Below are positions 37,476 to 46,893 of a stretch of DNA of 64,000 nucleotides, piece after piece. A program made the position numbers and the translations under genes. Each line of letters opens with the position of its first letter. Position 1 is the stretch's first letter. This stretch comes from Gillisia mitskevichiae (GTDB lineage Bacteria; Bacteroidota; Bacteroidia; Flavobacteriales; Flavobacteriaceae), in contig NZ_RBLG01000002.1 of the NCBI RefSeq assembly GCF_003634585.1, forward strand, positions 930,001 through 994,000, written 5' to 3'. Under the pieces are notes generated by a model, which was given only the letters and a program-made list of their open reading frames with translations, did no database searches and had not been told where the DNA came from.

Positions 37476-37660
37476 TTTTTTACTGAATTCAGAAATAGTT
37501 ATATAAGATTCTGATTTAATTATCAACCATTTAAAATAGACCGATTTGTCCGTTCGAGCGAAGTCGAGAACATTTAATTAAAATTAGGTTTCGACTCCGC
37601 TCAATCTGACAGCCTAGTATAATTTTATTTTAGATAATAAAACTACTCACCTCTAAACTC
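37476..37660. repeat. REP-like palindrome between convergent genes
   Basis: GTTCGAGCGAAGTCGAGAAC (about 37553-37572) and GTTTCGACTCCGCTCAATCT (about 37589-37608) form an imperfect inverted pair of the repeat family common in flavobacteria. It may help end transcription from both sides. No gene. Confidence 0.55.
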
Positions 37661-38344
37661 TTATTTACTTGGTTTAGACGGGCCTTTCTTCTTTCTGTGC
37701 TTTAATACTTCGGCTTCAAGGTAAAATATAATCTCTTCCCCAATATTGGTGATTAGATCTCCTACTCTTTCAATTTTCTTTATTACTGAAAACAGCAATA
37801 AATACTGATCTATCAATTTCGGATCTTTTTGAACTTCTTCAGAAATAACTCCAAAAGAGTTTAGATTGATCTTATTAAGGATTTTGTCCTTTTTAAACAC
37901 CTTTCTAGCTTTTTTTGCATTCCCAGATTGATAAGCATCTCTAATATCGTCTAGCATAGATAATGCTGCCGTATACATTTCCTCAAAATCCAATTTATCT
38001 AGTATTGCCTGATCTACGGGAGTATCTACCTCTACTATATAACTGGAAATTCCATAAGCATGGTCTCCAATACGCTCTAAATCGAAATTGATCTTTCTTA
38101 ATGCAAGTACAAATCTTAAATCACCAGCTACCGGATTATGTAAGGCGATAAAACGCTCACATTCCCTGTCTAACTTAAGGTCCATTCCATTTACTCGGTT
38201 TTCTGTATGCAAAACTTCTTCTGCAAGATCACTATCATGAGTAAGAAATGCCTCTTTAGATTTTATAAATTGTTTTCTAACCAGCTGAAACATTTCCATT
38301 CCAGATTGATTCAAAATTTCCCTATGGTCTTCTAAATTCATCAT
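37661..38344 (-). CDS. phoU: Phosphate transport system regulator PhoU
   Basis: The 227-residue helical protein has two PhoU repeats (LVRKQFIKSKEAFLTHD and YTAALSMLDDIRDAYQS) with the E/DxxxD-type metal-binding helices (RIGDHAYGIS and RVGDLITNIGEEI). PhoU tempers phosphate uptake by the Pst transporter and signals to PhoR. Cytoplasmic. The last gene of the porin-pst operon, 11 bp after pstB. The end is Lys-rich. Confidence 0.93.
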   Translation of the reverse strand: MMNLEDHREILNQSGMEMFQLVRKQFIKSKEAFLTHDSDLAEEVLHTENRVNGMDLKLDRECERFIALHNPVAGDLRFVLALRKINFDLERIGDHAYGISSYIVEVDTPVDQAILDKLDFEEMYTAALSMLDDIRDAYQSGNAKKARKVFKKDKILNKINLNSFGVISEEVQKDPKLIDQYLLLFSVIKKIERVGDLITNIGEEIIFYLEAEVLKHRKKKGPSKPSK

Positions 38345-38355
38345 AATTTATAAGT

Positions 38356-39156
38356 TTATCCGAAACGACCTGTAATGTAGTTTTCGGTTTGTTCTTTTTC
38401 TGGATTAGTGAAGATCTTATTGGTCTTATCGTATTCTATTAGTTCCCCCAGATAGAAAAATGCCGTATTATCACTAATCCTACTTGCTTGTTGCATGTTA
38501 TGCGTAACAATTACAATGGTATACTTATCTTTTAATTTATAGATAAGTTCTTCAATCTTAGCTGTAGAAATAGGGTCTAAAGCGGATGTTGGCTCATCCA
38601 TTAGTATAATAGATGGTTCTACTGCCAAGGTTCTAGCTATACATAAACGTTGTTGTTGCCCACCAGAAAGCGCTAATGCCGATTTATTAAGATCGTCCTT
38701 TACCTCATTCCAAAGTGCAACTTGTTTCAAGGAGCTTTCCACACGTTCTTCCAAAAATGCTTTATCCTTAAGTCCTTGGATCTTTAATCCGTAGGCAACA
38801 TTTTCGAAAATAGATTTAGGAAATGGATTTGGTTTTTGAAATACCATCCCCACTTGCTTTCTAAGCAATTCCACGTTTATATCCTTATCATTAATATTGC
38901 TACCATCTATATTGATCTCTCCTTCCATCTTAAAACCATCTACATAATCGTTCATTCTATTGAACAATCTTAAAAATGTAGATTTCCCACAACCTGAAGG
39001 TCCAATAAAAGCAGTAACCTTATTGGGTTTAATATCCATGCTAATACCCTTAATAGCCATGAAATCCCCGTACCACACTTTTACATCATTCGCTTGTAAC
39101 TTATACTTACGTTTGATGCTACTTTCTATCACGCTTTCCTTTTTATCTTTACTCAT
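38356..39156 (-). CDS. pstB: Phosphate ABC transporter ATP-binding protein PstB
   Basis: A 266-residue ATPase with all ABC motifs: Walker [10 protein letters not shown] (52-60), Q-loop [18 protein letters not shown], signature LSGGQQQR, Walker [13 protein letters not shown] and the H-loop VIVTHNM. The FQKPNPFP sequence is diagnostic of PstB. It powers high-affinity phosphate import through PstC and PstA. Spaced 15 bp after pstA. Confidence 0.97.
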   Translation of the reverse strand: MSKDKKESVIESSIKRKYKLQANDVKVWYGDFMAIKGISMDIKPNKVTAFIGPSGCGKSTFLRLFNRMNDYVDGFKMEGEINIDGSNINDKDINVELLRKQVGMVFQKPNPFPKSIFENVAYGLKIQGLKDKAFLEERVESSLKQVALWNEVKDDLNKSALALSGGQQQRLCIARTLAVEPSIILMDEPTSALDPISTAKIEELIYKLKDKYTIVIVTHNMQQASRISDNTAFFYLGELIEYDKTNKIFTNPEKEQTENYITGRFG

Positions 39157-39171
39157 AGTATAACACTTCTG

Positions 39172-40026
39172 TTATTTAAATTTTTTCTGCCATTTATTTC
39201 TGAAATAAACCGCAATCCCGTTCATTACAAAGGTAATCAACAATAAAATAATTATAGCTGCGGCCGCATTCTCTACAAATCCGTGCTGCGGACGTGTGAT
39301 CCAGTTGAATATCTGAATCGGCAATACCGAGAACTCATCCATTGCTGAAGAAGGCGCAAATGGCACATATGCCAAGGCTCCAATTACAATTAATGGCGCC
39401 GTCTCTCCTACTGCTCTGGATAAGGCTAAAATAATCCCCGTTAAGATCCCTCCAAATGAAGCAGGTAATAATTGATGATATACTGTTTGCCATTTTGAAG
39501 CACCCATTGCAAATGATGCATCTCTAATAGATTTAGGAACCGCTTTTAAAGCTTCACGAGTAGAAACTATAACTATTGGTAAGATTAACAATGCTAAAGT
39601 AAAACTCCCTGCCAACACGCTTGCTCCCATTTCTAAGATCCTTACAAAAACTTCCAACCCTAATAATCCATAGATTATAGAGGGCACTCCAGCAAGATTA
39701 GAAATATTTACTTCTAAAATAGTTGAGAGTTTATTCTTTTTAGAATACTCTTCTAAATAAATAGCTGCTGCAATACCAACCGGTAATGCAATCAAGGTAG
39801 TAAGTAATAGCACCCAAATACTTCCCATAAGAGCAGTATATATTCCTGCTTTCTCAGGTTTTCTAGATGGAAGATTCATTACAAATTCCCAGTCTATTCT
39901 CATAATTCCATCTACGAGAATATTTCCAATAAAAACTGCAAGCAAAACAAGACCCAACAACGTACAGAAAATTCCCCATATTTTGAAAGCCTGATCCTTC
40001 AGTCTGTTCTTTCTAATATTATTCAT
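39172..40026 (-). CDS. pstA: Phosphate ABC transporter permease PstA
   Basis: A 284-residue inner-membrane permease with about six transmembrane helices. It carries the EAA loop (EALKAVPKSIRDASFAMGASK) that couples to PstB. The ending NGIAVYFRNKWQKKFK is typical. Its start overlaps the pstC end by 8 bp, giving coupled translation. Confidence 0.95.
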   Translation of the reverse strand: MNNIRKNRLKDQAFKIWGIFCTLLGLVLLAVFIGNILVDGIMRIDWEFVMNLPSRKPEKAGIYTALMGSIWVLLLTTLIALPVGIAAAIYLEEYSKKNKLSTILEVNISNLAGVPSIIYGLLGLEVFVRILEMGASVLAGSFTLALLILPIVIVSTREALKAVPKSIRDASFAMGASKWQTVYHQLLPASFGGILTGIILALSRAVGETAPLIVIGALAYVPFAPSSAMDEFSVLPIQIFNWITRPQHGFVENAAAAIIILLLITFVMNGIAVYFRNKWQKKFK

Positions 40027-40897
40027 ATTTCTCCTGGAATTTTTTTCTGATTCTATAACTAATTGTATTCAGCAAAAATGTAAAAACGAACAAAGTAATC
40101 CCAGCTGCAAAGATAGTTTTGTACTCCAAAGAATCATGTTGCACATCTCCTAAACTCACTTGAACGATATAGGCTGTAATTGTTTCTACTGGTACCGTTG
40201 GATCAAAAGTTAATCTTGGTTGTTGTCCTGCCGCAATAGCAACGATCATCGTTTCCCCAATGGCTCTGGAAATCGCTAATATTATAGATACTATAATACC
40301 AGAAGAGGCTGCTGGAACCATCACTCTAAATGAATTTTGCAATCTTGTAGATCCCATTCCATAGGCGGCCTCCCTTAAAGAGTTTGGAACCGCATGAAGC
40401 GCATCTTCACTCAAGGAAGAGATATAAGGAATAATCATGATCCCCATAACCAAACCGGCAGATAAAGAGTTAAAACTAGACATTCCAGGTATAAAAGACT
40501 GTAAGAACGGAGTTACTACCATTAAAGCAAAGAATCCATAAACTACAGTTGGTACTGCAGCAAGTAGCTCTAGGAGAGGCTTGATAGTTCTTCTAAAACT
40601 TTTTGGCGCATATTCACTAAGATAAATACTAATGGATAGTCCTACAGGTACTGCAAATGCAATTGCGATAAACGAAGTTAAAAGGGTACCAGAAAGTAAA
40701 GGAAGGATCCCAAAATGTTTATCAGAAAATAACGGAGTCCATTCTGGATCTGTTATAAAGTCTATTATCGAAACTTCACTGAAAAAATTTACGGCCTCAA
40801 TAGAAAGCACTAAAACAATTCCAACTGTTACGGCAATAGTAATAAGAGCACTTAATAAAAGGCTCCTTTCAATTACTAATTCCTTAAGTTTTCGCAT
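40019..40897 (-). CDS. pstC: Phosphate ABC transporter permease PstC
   Basis: A 292-residue permease with six predicted membrane helices and the PstC EAA loop (DALHAVPNSLREAAYGMGST), followed by SRAIGETMIVAIAAGQQP, a PstC hallmark. It pairs with PstA as the channel. Separated by 121 bp from pstS, with an imperfect hairpin in that gap. Confidence 0.95.
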   Translation of the reverse strand: MRKLKELVIERSLLLSALITIAVTVGIVLVLSIEAVNFFSEVSIIDFITDPEWTPLFSDKHFGILPLLSGTLLTSFIAIAFAVPVGLSISIYLSEYAPKSFRRTIKPLLELLAAVPTVVYGFFALMVVTPFLQSFIPGMSSFNSLSAGLVMGIMIIPYISSLSEDALHAVPNSLREAAYGMGSTRLQNSFRVMVPAASSGIIVSIILAISRAIGETMIVAIAAGQQPRLTFDPTVPVETITAYIVQVSLGDVQHDSLEYKTIFAAGITLFVFTFLLNTISYRIRKKFQEKYE

Positions 40898-40932
40898 TTG
40901 TAAAATTAAATTAGGGTAAAAGGTTTAATAAA

Positions 40933-40973
40933 CTGAAAACCCGCCCACAATTAGGCAGGTATTTCAGTCTTCA
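40933..40973 (-). promoter_or_regulatory. Imperfect hairpin between pstS and pstC (possible attenuator)
   Basis: On the minus strand ACTGAAATACCTGCC and GGGCGGGTTTTCAGT pair around a short AT loop and are followed by an AT-rich run. Such a partial terminator would explain higher levels of the binding protein than of the membrane parts. The gap otherwise holds no gene. Confidence 0.45.
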
Positions 40974-41018
40974 GTAAAATTATACTTTTTCCAATATTGT
41001 AATCATTTCAATATCTGA

Positions 41019-41966
41019 CTATTGATTTTCTTTAACAAACTTATTGAATTTTTCTTTTTGAATGGCATATTCTTCTTTGGTCATAGAAATATATCCCACA
41101 TCCTTTGCCAATGCTCCAGCTTCATCTAGATAAAAGTTCACGAAATCTATAACTTGCTTATCTTTTAATGAAGAACTGTTTACGTAAATATATAAAGGTC
41201 TAGATAATGGAGCGTAAGTTCCATTTTTTACAGTTTCTGTGGAAGGTTTTACAGGTCCATTTCCACCATCTACAGATGCTAGAGCTAATTTATCTTGATT
41301 AGCTTCAAAGTACGCCAATCCAAAGAATCCAAGTCCGTATTTATCTCCGGAAACACCTTGTACTAATACATTATCATCTTCACTTGCTGTAAAATCTCCT
41401 CTACTAGAACCGCTTTCACCAACGATAGCCTCAGTAAAATAATCGAAAGTTCCAGAAGCAACACCAGGTCCGAATAAATGAATTTCTTCATTTGGCCAAG
41501 CTGGGTTTATCTGATTCCATTTCATGATCTTCCCTTGAGCTGCAGGCTCCCAGATCTTTTTTAATTCTTCTACTGTAAAAGTAGTAGCCCAATCATTTTC
41601 TGGATTAATAACAACTGCAAGTCCATCATAAGCAACTTCTAGTTCTACATAAGTGATGTTGTTTTCTTTTGCGATTGCCGCTTCAGATTCTTTAATTGGT
41701 CTAGAAGCATCTGAAATATTTATTTCTCCTCTTCCAAATTTCTTAAAACCTCCACCTGTTCCTGATACTCCAATAGTAACATCTACATCTGGTTGCTCTG
41801 CTCTAAATTCTTCAGCAACAGCTTCAGTAATAGGATAAACTGTACTAGAACCATCTATAGATATCGTTCCAGATCCTGCTTCCCCGTTTTCATTATCCTG
41901 ACCTTTATTATTTCCGCAAGAAATAACAGCGAAAGATAAAATTGCAATTAATAATACTTTTTTCAT
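41019..41966 (-). CDS. pstS: Phosphate-binding lipoprotein PstS
   Basis: A 315-residue PstS-family protein with lipobox (LSFAVISC). The phosphate-binding elements are present: [35 protein letters not shown] and ISDASRPIK. It would deliver phosphate to PstCAB at the inner membrane. It follows the porin gene by 13 bp and is under the same promoter. Confidence 0.96.
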   Translation of the reverse strand: MKKVLLIAILSFAVISCGNNKGQDNENGEAGSGTISIDGSSTVYPITEAVAEEFRAEQPDVDVTIGVSGTGGGFKKFGRGEINISDASRPIKESEAAIAKENNITYVELEVAYDGLAVVINPENDWATTFTVEELKKIWEPAAQGKIMKWNQINPAWPNEEIHLFGPGVASGTFDYFTEAIVGESGSSRGDFTASEDDNVLVQGVSGDKYGLGFFGLAYFEANQDKLALASVDGGNGPVKPSTETVKNGTYAPLSRPLYIYVNSSSLKDKQVIDFVNFYLDEAGALAKDVGYISMTKEEYAIQKEKFNKFVKENQ

Positions 41967-41979
41967 GGTTTAATTATTT

Positions 41980-43182
41980 TTAAAAATGAATGTCTATTTG
42001 TAATCTATATGCTAAGCTATTGTCTAAGTTGTTCTCGTAATCGTTCCAACTTACATCTGTTTGAACTTTTAATTTATGTCCAACTATATATTTTGAAACA
42101 CCAAAGGTATACTGATTCTCTATACCCTCACCCGTTAAAGTTTCATCTAAAGCAACCTGGGTATATCTACCAACAACTTCAAAATTGTTTTTAAACAAAT
42201 ATCCAGCTTGCATATTTATCCCGTCTCCTACTTCTACTACTCTTCCGGTTGGAGTGCCATCCGAATTTACAGCAACTGCATTATCTGCAGTTCTTTTAGC
42301 ATATTCTGCCATTGCCGAAAAACCTTGATACTTGAAAATTCCATCTACAAAGAACGTGTTTATATCTGTTTCGAAAAAGCCAGTATCGGTGGTCATATAA
42401 CTTCCACTATTTGAACGAGTTTTTACAGCATTGCTATTATGGTCGTAACTCACTCCCAAAGCTAATTTTGGAGTTTGCTCTCTTTTTAAATCTGCGCCAG
42501 AATAATCATCGAAGTCTCCAAAAGGAAGAACCTCTAATCTACCTGTATACTGATATCCTCCAAGATTTCCAGTAGTTACATTTCTACCTTCTCCTTGAGA
42601 AAAAGCAAAGGCTTCTTTAATGATCGCCTTTTCACCCAATCCAAAATGATGGTGTAACTGGAAACCCATTTCACGGTCTACATTAAACTCACTATTTACT
42701 AGGGAACGATCTACGGTTTGTAGATTTGCAGAAGAAATAACTCTTTCTCTGTTACCAGGAAGTTTAGTTTGTCCAATCCATAATTCGAAATTTTCGTAGA
42801 AATTCCATTTTAATACGGCATCTAAGATATACCTAGGCGAGTTGCTCGTAAATTCCGAACCTCCGCTTATATCTCTATTAGACAAGCCTAATTCTATCTT
42901 ATAAGTTAATTTTGGAGAGTAAGCAAAACCTTCAAATTTCAATCTTGCTCTTCTAATTAATAATTGTCCTTCTCCATTTTCTAAATTATCATTATTGGGG
43001 AAATCCCAAGATCCTGTATATAAAGATTGAAAACGAGCTGCAAATTTTAAGCTATACGAGCTATCTTTTGCCACCACATTCACTAAACCTTTACCAAATT
43101 TGTTGTTTGTGATATCTTGCGCATGTGCAAAATAAGAAGTTACCAATCCAAAGAGAAGTAACATAGACCACTTTAATTTCAT
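41980..43182 (-). CDS. OprO/OprP-type phosphate porin
   Basis: About 400 residues. The ATG at 43182 gives a signal peptide (WSMLLLFGLVTSYFAHAQ); an upstream in-frame ATG is less likely. The rest is a 16-strand-type barrel with the family features FAARFQSLYTGSW, RRARLKFEGFAYSPKLTYKI, YILDAVLKWNF, and an aromatic last residue (QIDIHF). The first gene of the phosphate operon, so it likely passes phosphate or polyphosphate through the outer membrane. Preceded by a Pho-box-like array. Confidence 0.9.
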   Translation of the reverse strand: MKLKWSMLLLFGLVTSYFAHAQDITNNKFGKGLVNVVAKDSSYSLKFAARFQSLYTGSWDFPNNDNLENGEGQLLIRRARLKFEGFAYSPKLTYKIELGLSNRDISGGSEFTSNSPRYILDAVLKWNFYENFELWIGQTKLPGNRERVISSANLQTVDRSLVNSEFNVDREMGFQLHHHFGLGEKAIIKEAFAFSQGEGRNVTTGNLGGYQYTGRLEVLPFGDFDDYSGADLKREQTPKLALGVSYDHNSNAVKTRSNSGSYMTTDTGFFETDINTFFVDGIFKYQGFSAMAEYAKRTADNAVAVNSDGTPTGRVVEVGDGINMQAGYLFKNNFEVVGRYTQVALDETLTGEGIENQYTFGVSKYIVGHKLKVQTDVSWNDYENNLDNSLAYRLQIDIHF

Positions 43183-43219
43183 AACCTGTTTGTTTTTGTC
43201 GGTGCAAATGTGCGACTCC

Positions 43220-43248
43220 AATGTTAAGTTAATGTTACTTGCAAGTTA
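43220..43248 (-). promoter_or_regulatory. Pho-box-like array of three heptamers
   Basis: On the minus strand the order is TAACTTG-CAAG-TAACATT-AACT-TAACATT: three 7-bp direct repeats with exact 4-bp spacers. This is the layout of PhoB/OmpR-type binding sites. A CACATTTG box, near the TAnnTTTG consensus, follows toward the porin start, so the last heptamer would lie at the -33 region. A PhoB-like regulator would activate the porin-pst-phoU operon. No phoB or phoR gene is in the window. Confidence 0.7.
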
Positions 43249-43280
43249 CGATTTAGTCAAAAAACAAAATTTAATAAGAA

Positions 43281-43303
43281 AAGCCGTCCTTTTGGGACGG
43301 CTT
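43281..43303. terminator. Terminator between rimO and the phosphate operon
   Basis: Stem AAGCCGTCC/GGACGGCTT with a 5-base loop and T-rich flank. It follows the rimO end on the minus strand, and lies upstream of the porin promoter. Confidence 0.7.
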
Positions 43304-43447
43304 CTTCACAAATCGATGTCGACAAAAACTAAAGATTATATGAAACAACCTTATTTAAAAGGCTTTTCAAATATTATAGTTTTTTTGCTATATAAAGTGA
43401 TCTTAAGATTAAGCAATGATTACCTTTTCGTAACCAACTGCCATTCT

Positions 43448-44800
43448 CTAGGAAGTTCTAATTTTTAATTCTTTTCTAACCGGTTTAGAAACATCTGCGT
43501 TTACAGGAGTACCATAAAGATCGAAATCTGCTGCCTCGTGAATTTTTACATCATAGAATTCACCCGTTTTTAAGTAAATCTCTGTTGCATCTATAAGAAC
43601 TTCATTATCTACATCTGGCGAATCAAATTCTGTTCTCCCAATAAAATGATTCCCATCTTTTCTATCGATGATCACTTTAAAGGTTTCTCCAATTTTATTC
43701 TGATTTAATTCCCATGAGATCTGAGATTGAATTTCCATGATCTCATTAGCTCGCTGTTGCTTCACTTCCTGCGGAACATCATCTACCAAATTAAATGCAT
43801 GAGTGTTTTCTTCATGAGAATAGGTAAAACAGCCTAAGCGTTCAAAACGCATCTTTATTACCCAATTCTTCAAAGTTTGATAATCTTCTTCGGTCTCACC
43901 AGGATATCCAACAATTAAAGTAGTTCTAATTGTCATATTTGGAACAGCTTTTCTAAACTCTTGTAAAAGTTTAGTTGTTTTTGCTTCCGTAGTTCCTCTT
44001 CGCATAGATTTCAAAATAGAATCTGAAATATGCTGAAGTGGTATATCTAAATAATTACAAATCTTTGGCTCTCTGTTCATCACATCCAACACATCCATTG
44101 GAAATCCTGTTGGAAATGCATAATGTAATCTGATCCATTCTATTCCCTCTACCTGTACAAGATTCTCTAATAACTCTGCCAGATTTCTTTTCTTGTAAAG
44201 ATCTAAACCATAATAAGTAAGATCCTGTGCGATCAATACCAATTCTTTAACGCCATTCGCCGCTAAACTTTTAGCTTCCTTTACCAATTGTTCTATAGGA
44301 GTAGATCTATGTTTTCCGCGCATTAGTGGGATAGCACAAAAAGAACAAGGTCTGTCGCAACCTTCTGCAATTTTTAAATATGCATAATTCTTAGGGGTTG
44401 TAGTTAAACGCTCTCCTAAAAGTTCATGTTTATAATCTGCCTCCAAAGCCGCTAATAATTCTGGTAATTCTGTAGTTCCAAAATATTGGTCTACATCTGG
44501 AATTTCTTTCTGAAGATCTGGTTTGTACCTTTCACTTAAACATCCTGTTACAAAAACCTTATCTACTTCTCCTTCTTGCTTTTTTGCAACATATTCTAAA
44601 ATAGTATTTACAGACTCTTCCTTGGCATTATCTATAAAACCACACGTATTGATTACAACAATATTCCCTTCTTCTTCATGAACAACATCCTTGTCGTTTG
44701 CTTTCAATTGTCCCATTAATACCTCACTGTCGTAAACATTCTTACTACAACCAAGTGTGACTACATTAATTTTGTTCTTTCTTCTGGACTTTGTTCTCAT
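43448..44800 (-). CDS. rimO: Ribosomal protein S12 methylthiotransferase RimO
   Basis: A 450-residue radical-SAM enzyme that adds a methylthio group to an Asp of ribosomal protein S12. The N-terminal UPF0004 domain has cluster cysteines Cys18, Cys53 and Cys87 (LGCSKN, NTCGF, GCLSER). The radical-SAM motif CDRPCSFC lies at 148-155. A TRAM domain (GETFKVIIDRKDGNHFIGRT) ends the protein. Motifs favour RimO over MiaB. A TATCTTTG box precedes it, so it may have its own promoter. Confidence 0.95.
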   Translation of the reverse strand: MRTKSRRKNKINVVTLGCSKNVYDSEVLMGQLKANDKDVVHEEEGNIVVINTCGFIDNAKEESVNTILEYVAKKQEGEVDKVFVTGCLSERYKPDLQKEIPDVDQYFGTTELPELLAALEADYKHELLGERLTTTPKNYAYLKIAEGCDRPCSFCAIPLMRGKHRSTPIEQLVKEAKSLAANGVKELVLIAQDLTYYGLDLYKKRNLAELLENLVQVEGIEWIRLHYAFPTGFPMDVLDVMNREPKICNYLDIPLQHISDSILKSMRRGTTEAKTTKLLQEFRKAVPNMTIRTTLIVGYPGETEEDYQTLKNWVIKMRFERLGCFTYSHEENTHAFNLVDDVPQEVKQQRANEIMEIQSQISWELNQNKIGETFKVIIDRKDGNHFIGRTEFDSPDVDNEVLIDATEIYLKTGEFYDVKIHEAADFDLYGTPVNADVSKPVRKELKIRTS

Positions 44801-44860
44801 AACCTAATACCTTTTTGAATTCCCGCCTATTACAAAAATAGTGCTAGCGGAAAACGGCTG

Positions 44861-44868
44861 CAAAGATA
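44861..44868 (-). promoter_or_regulatory. Promoter -7 box upstream of rimO (TATCTTTG)
   Basis: The octamer on the minus strand fits TAnnTTTG exactly and is 61 bp upstream of the rimO ATG, in the gap after the 93-aa gene. The -33 element is weak. Confidence 0.5.
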
Positions 44869-44912
44869 CAACCTAAAAATCGATTAAAAGAAGATTAAGG
44901 GTTTTCTGTAAA

Positions 44913-45194
44913 TTAAGTAAAATATTCGTGTAAAGTAACCACCCAACTTGCTTCATAATACCTAATTGCGCTTATTACCAAAACGCCAATGACCACATAC
45001 ATCCAATAGAATTTTTCTTTTTTCATCAATAGTCCTCCAATAACCGCAAATAGAAGAAATGGCAATGCTAAAATTAGATTAGGAAGTACCCATGCATCTT
45101 CAAAAAGTATAGCGATCAGTTTCATTATTACATAAAACACGCTGTAAAACACGATAATCTTACTAAGAATTACCTTGAAATTGGTTTTAGGCAT
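44913..45194 (-). CDS. Small integral membrane protein (93 aa), unknown function
   Basis: A 93-residue protein with three hydrophobic helices (IIVFYSVFYVIMKLIAILF, LILALPFLLFAVIGGLL, FYWMYVVIGVLVISAI) and short polar ends. No family is recognised. It starts 1 bp after the amidase stop, so it is in the ftsY-amidase operon. Confidence 0.65.
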   Translation of the reverse strand: MPKTNFKVILSKIIVFYSVFYVIMKLIAILFEDAWVLPNLILALPFLLFAVIGGLLMKKEKFYWMYVVIGVLVISAIRYYEASWVVTLHEYFT

Positions 45195-45195
45195 A

Positions 45196-46833
45196 CTAGT
45201 TTTTATAGTTTGAAGGAGAAACTCTTTTCCCTGAGGCTTTTTCGTAAGCTAAAGCCCAGCTATATAGAGCAGCTTCTTGATATGGTCTAGCAATAAATGT
45301 TAAGCCCTTGGGTGCATTATTTTCTGCATATCCCATAGGAACTGTGATTGCAGGATATTTTGCAACTGCCGCAAATCCTGCATGGTAATTATTTATGGAA
45401 AGAATTCCGTCTAAATTATGAGCTTTCATAGGAACCTCAAAAAAACGTTTCCCATTCGTAGTTAGCGTGTCCTGAATAGCTGCAAATTCATTTGGAGTTG
45501 CAGAATCGGCCACTATTCCGTCAAATAACTTTTGGCCATATGGTGCTCGTAATAAAGAATCTGAATTATTATAGGAAACCACATCCTTAACGCTCTTAAA
45601 TGACAAATCTTTATTCCCATATTTTTTGAAATACACTGGAAGATCTCTCTTTATTTCCAAATTTAGAAAACGAGTAAAATTTGGAAGATCCAGGTCTTCA
45701 CTCTCAAATTCTATTATTTCTGCACCAGCAGATCTAAGATCACTGATAGCCGCTACATATAAGCTGTCTTCCATTAAGGATCTTAATGCTCCAAAACGTT
45801 TTCCTTTTAAAGAAACTTCAGCTAAATCTTCGAAATAACTAGAGGTATTGTTTTTATTTTCTACAGAAGCAGGATCTTGAGGATCTCTACCAGACATAGC
45901 AGAAAATAAGATCGCATTATCTATTACATTTTTAGTGATAGGTCCCGGAGTATCCAAATAACTGGAAATTGGAACGATACCTCCTCTACTTAAAACACCT
46001 ATAGTTGGTTTTAAACCCACTAATGAGTTCTGACTAGCTGGAGATAAGATAGAACCTGCAGTTTCAGATCCTACTGCAACCGCTGCAAAATTTGCCGCTA
46101 TAGAAACTGCACTCCCAGAACTAGAACCACCTGTGTCTAAAATTCTTCTTCCGTAAGGATTTAAAGTTTGTCCTCCTACAGCCGAATATCCACTTGGACA
46201 GTCGCCACAGAAGAAATAAGCCCACTCACTTAAATTAGCTTTCCCCAAGATAAGTGCCCCATTGTCTTTTAGGCGCTTCACTATAAAAGCATCATCAGTT
46301 GTATTATTAATTAAAGCAGCAGCACCCGCCGTAGTTGGCATGTCTACAGTATTTATATTATCTTTTAGGAGAACAGGAATTCCGAAGATCGGGTGCTTTC
46401 TCATTCTATTTTTAAGCCCTTGATCTTTAATTCGAGCTTCTTTCAAAACATTCGGATTTAAAGAAATGACAGAATTTAAACTCAATTCATTATTTCTATC
46501 GTATTTCTGAATGCGTTTTAAGTAAAACAGTACCATTTCTTCATAACTGAAATCCCCAGAATAAACTGCTTTTTGTAAGTTTGGAATATCCTGATCTAAG
46601 ATGAGTGGCAATAATTGCTGATATCTATCTTCAGAAAAAGCATCCAATTCAGTATTGAAAGGAGCCCAAAGAGAATCTGATTTGATATACTTTGAATCCA
46701 ATACCTTAAATTCTCTAAAGTCAGTAACTTTTGTAGTATCCTGAACTTGTTGCTGAAAAGAGCTAGCTAGTTTTGTCTCCTCTTTACAGGAAATAACTAT
46801 TAATATTGATAGGGAAAGTAAAAGCTGTTTCAT
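45196..46833 (-). CDS. Amidase-signature lipoprotein
   Basis: A 545-residue amidase with a lipoprotein signal (LSILIVISC). The Ser-cisSer-Lys triad is visible: Lys in LLKDNIN, and GGSSSGSA with the two serines, followed by GSETAGSILSPASQN. The amidase-signature fold is complete. The substrate may be an amide or peptide outside the cytoplasm. It lies 60 bp downstream of ftsY. Confidence 0.9.
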   Translation of the reverse strand: MKQLLLSLSILIVISCKEETKLASSFQQQVQDTTKVTDFREFKVLDSKYIKSDSLWAPFNTELDAFSEDRYQQLLPLILDQDIPNLQKAVYSGDFSYEEMVLFYLKRIQKYDRNNELSLNSVISLNPNVLKEARIKDQGLKNRMRKHPIFGIPVLLKDNINTVDMPTTAGAAALINNTTDDAFIVKRLKDNGALILGKANLSEWAYFFCGDCPSGYSAVGGQTLNPYGRRILDTGGSSSGSAVSIAANFAAVAVGSETAGSILSPASQNSLVGLKPTIGVLSRGGIVPISSYLDTPGPITKNVIDNAILFSAMSGRDPQDPASVENKNNTSSYFEDLAEVSLKGKRFGALRSLMEDSLYVAAISDLRSAGAEIIEFESEDLDLPNFTRFLNLEIKRDLPVYFKKYGNKDLSFKSVKDVVSYNNSDSLLRAPYGQKLFDGIVADSATPNEFAAIQDTLTTNGKRFFEVPMKAHNLDGILSINNYHAGFAAVAKYPAITVPMGYAENNAPKGLTFIARPYQEAALYSWALAYEKASGKRVSPSNYKN

Positions 46834-46893
46834 ATTAAATAAAAATATTAAGGATTCAACATTCTTAAGCAGAAATCAGAAAATATATAGAAA

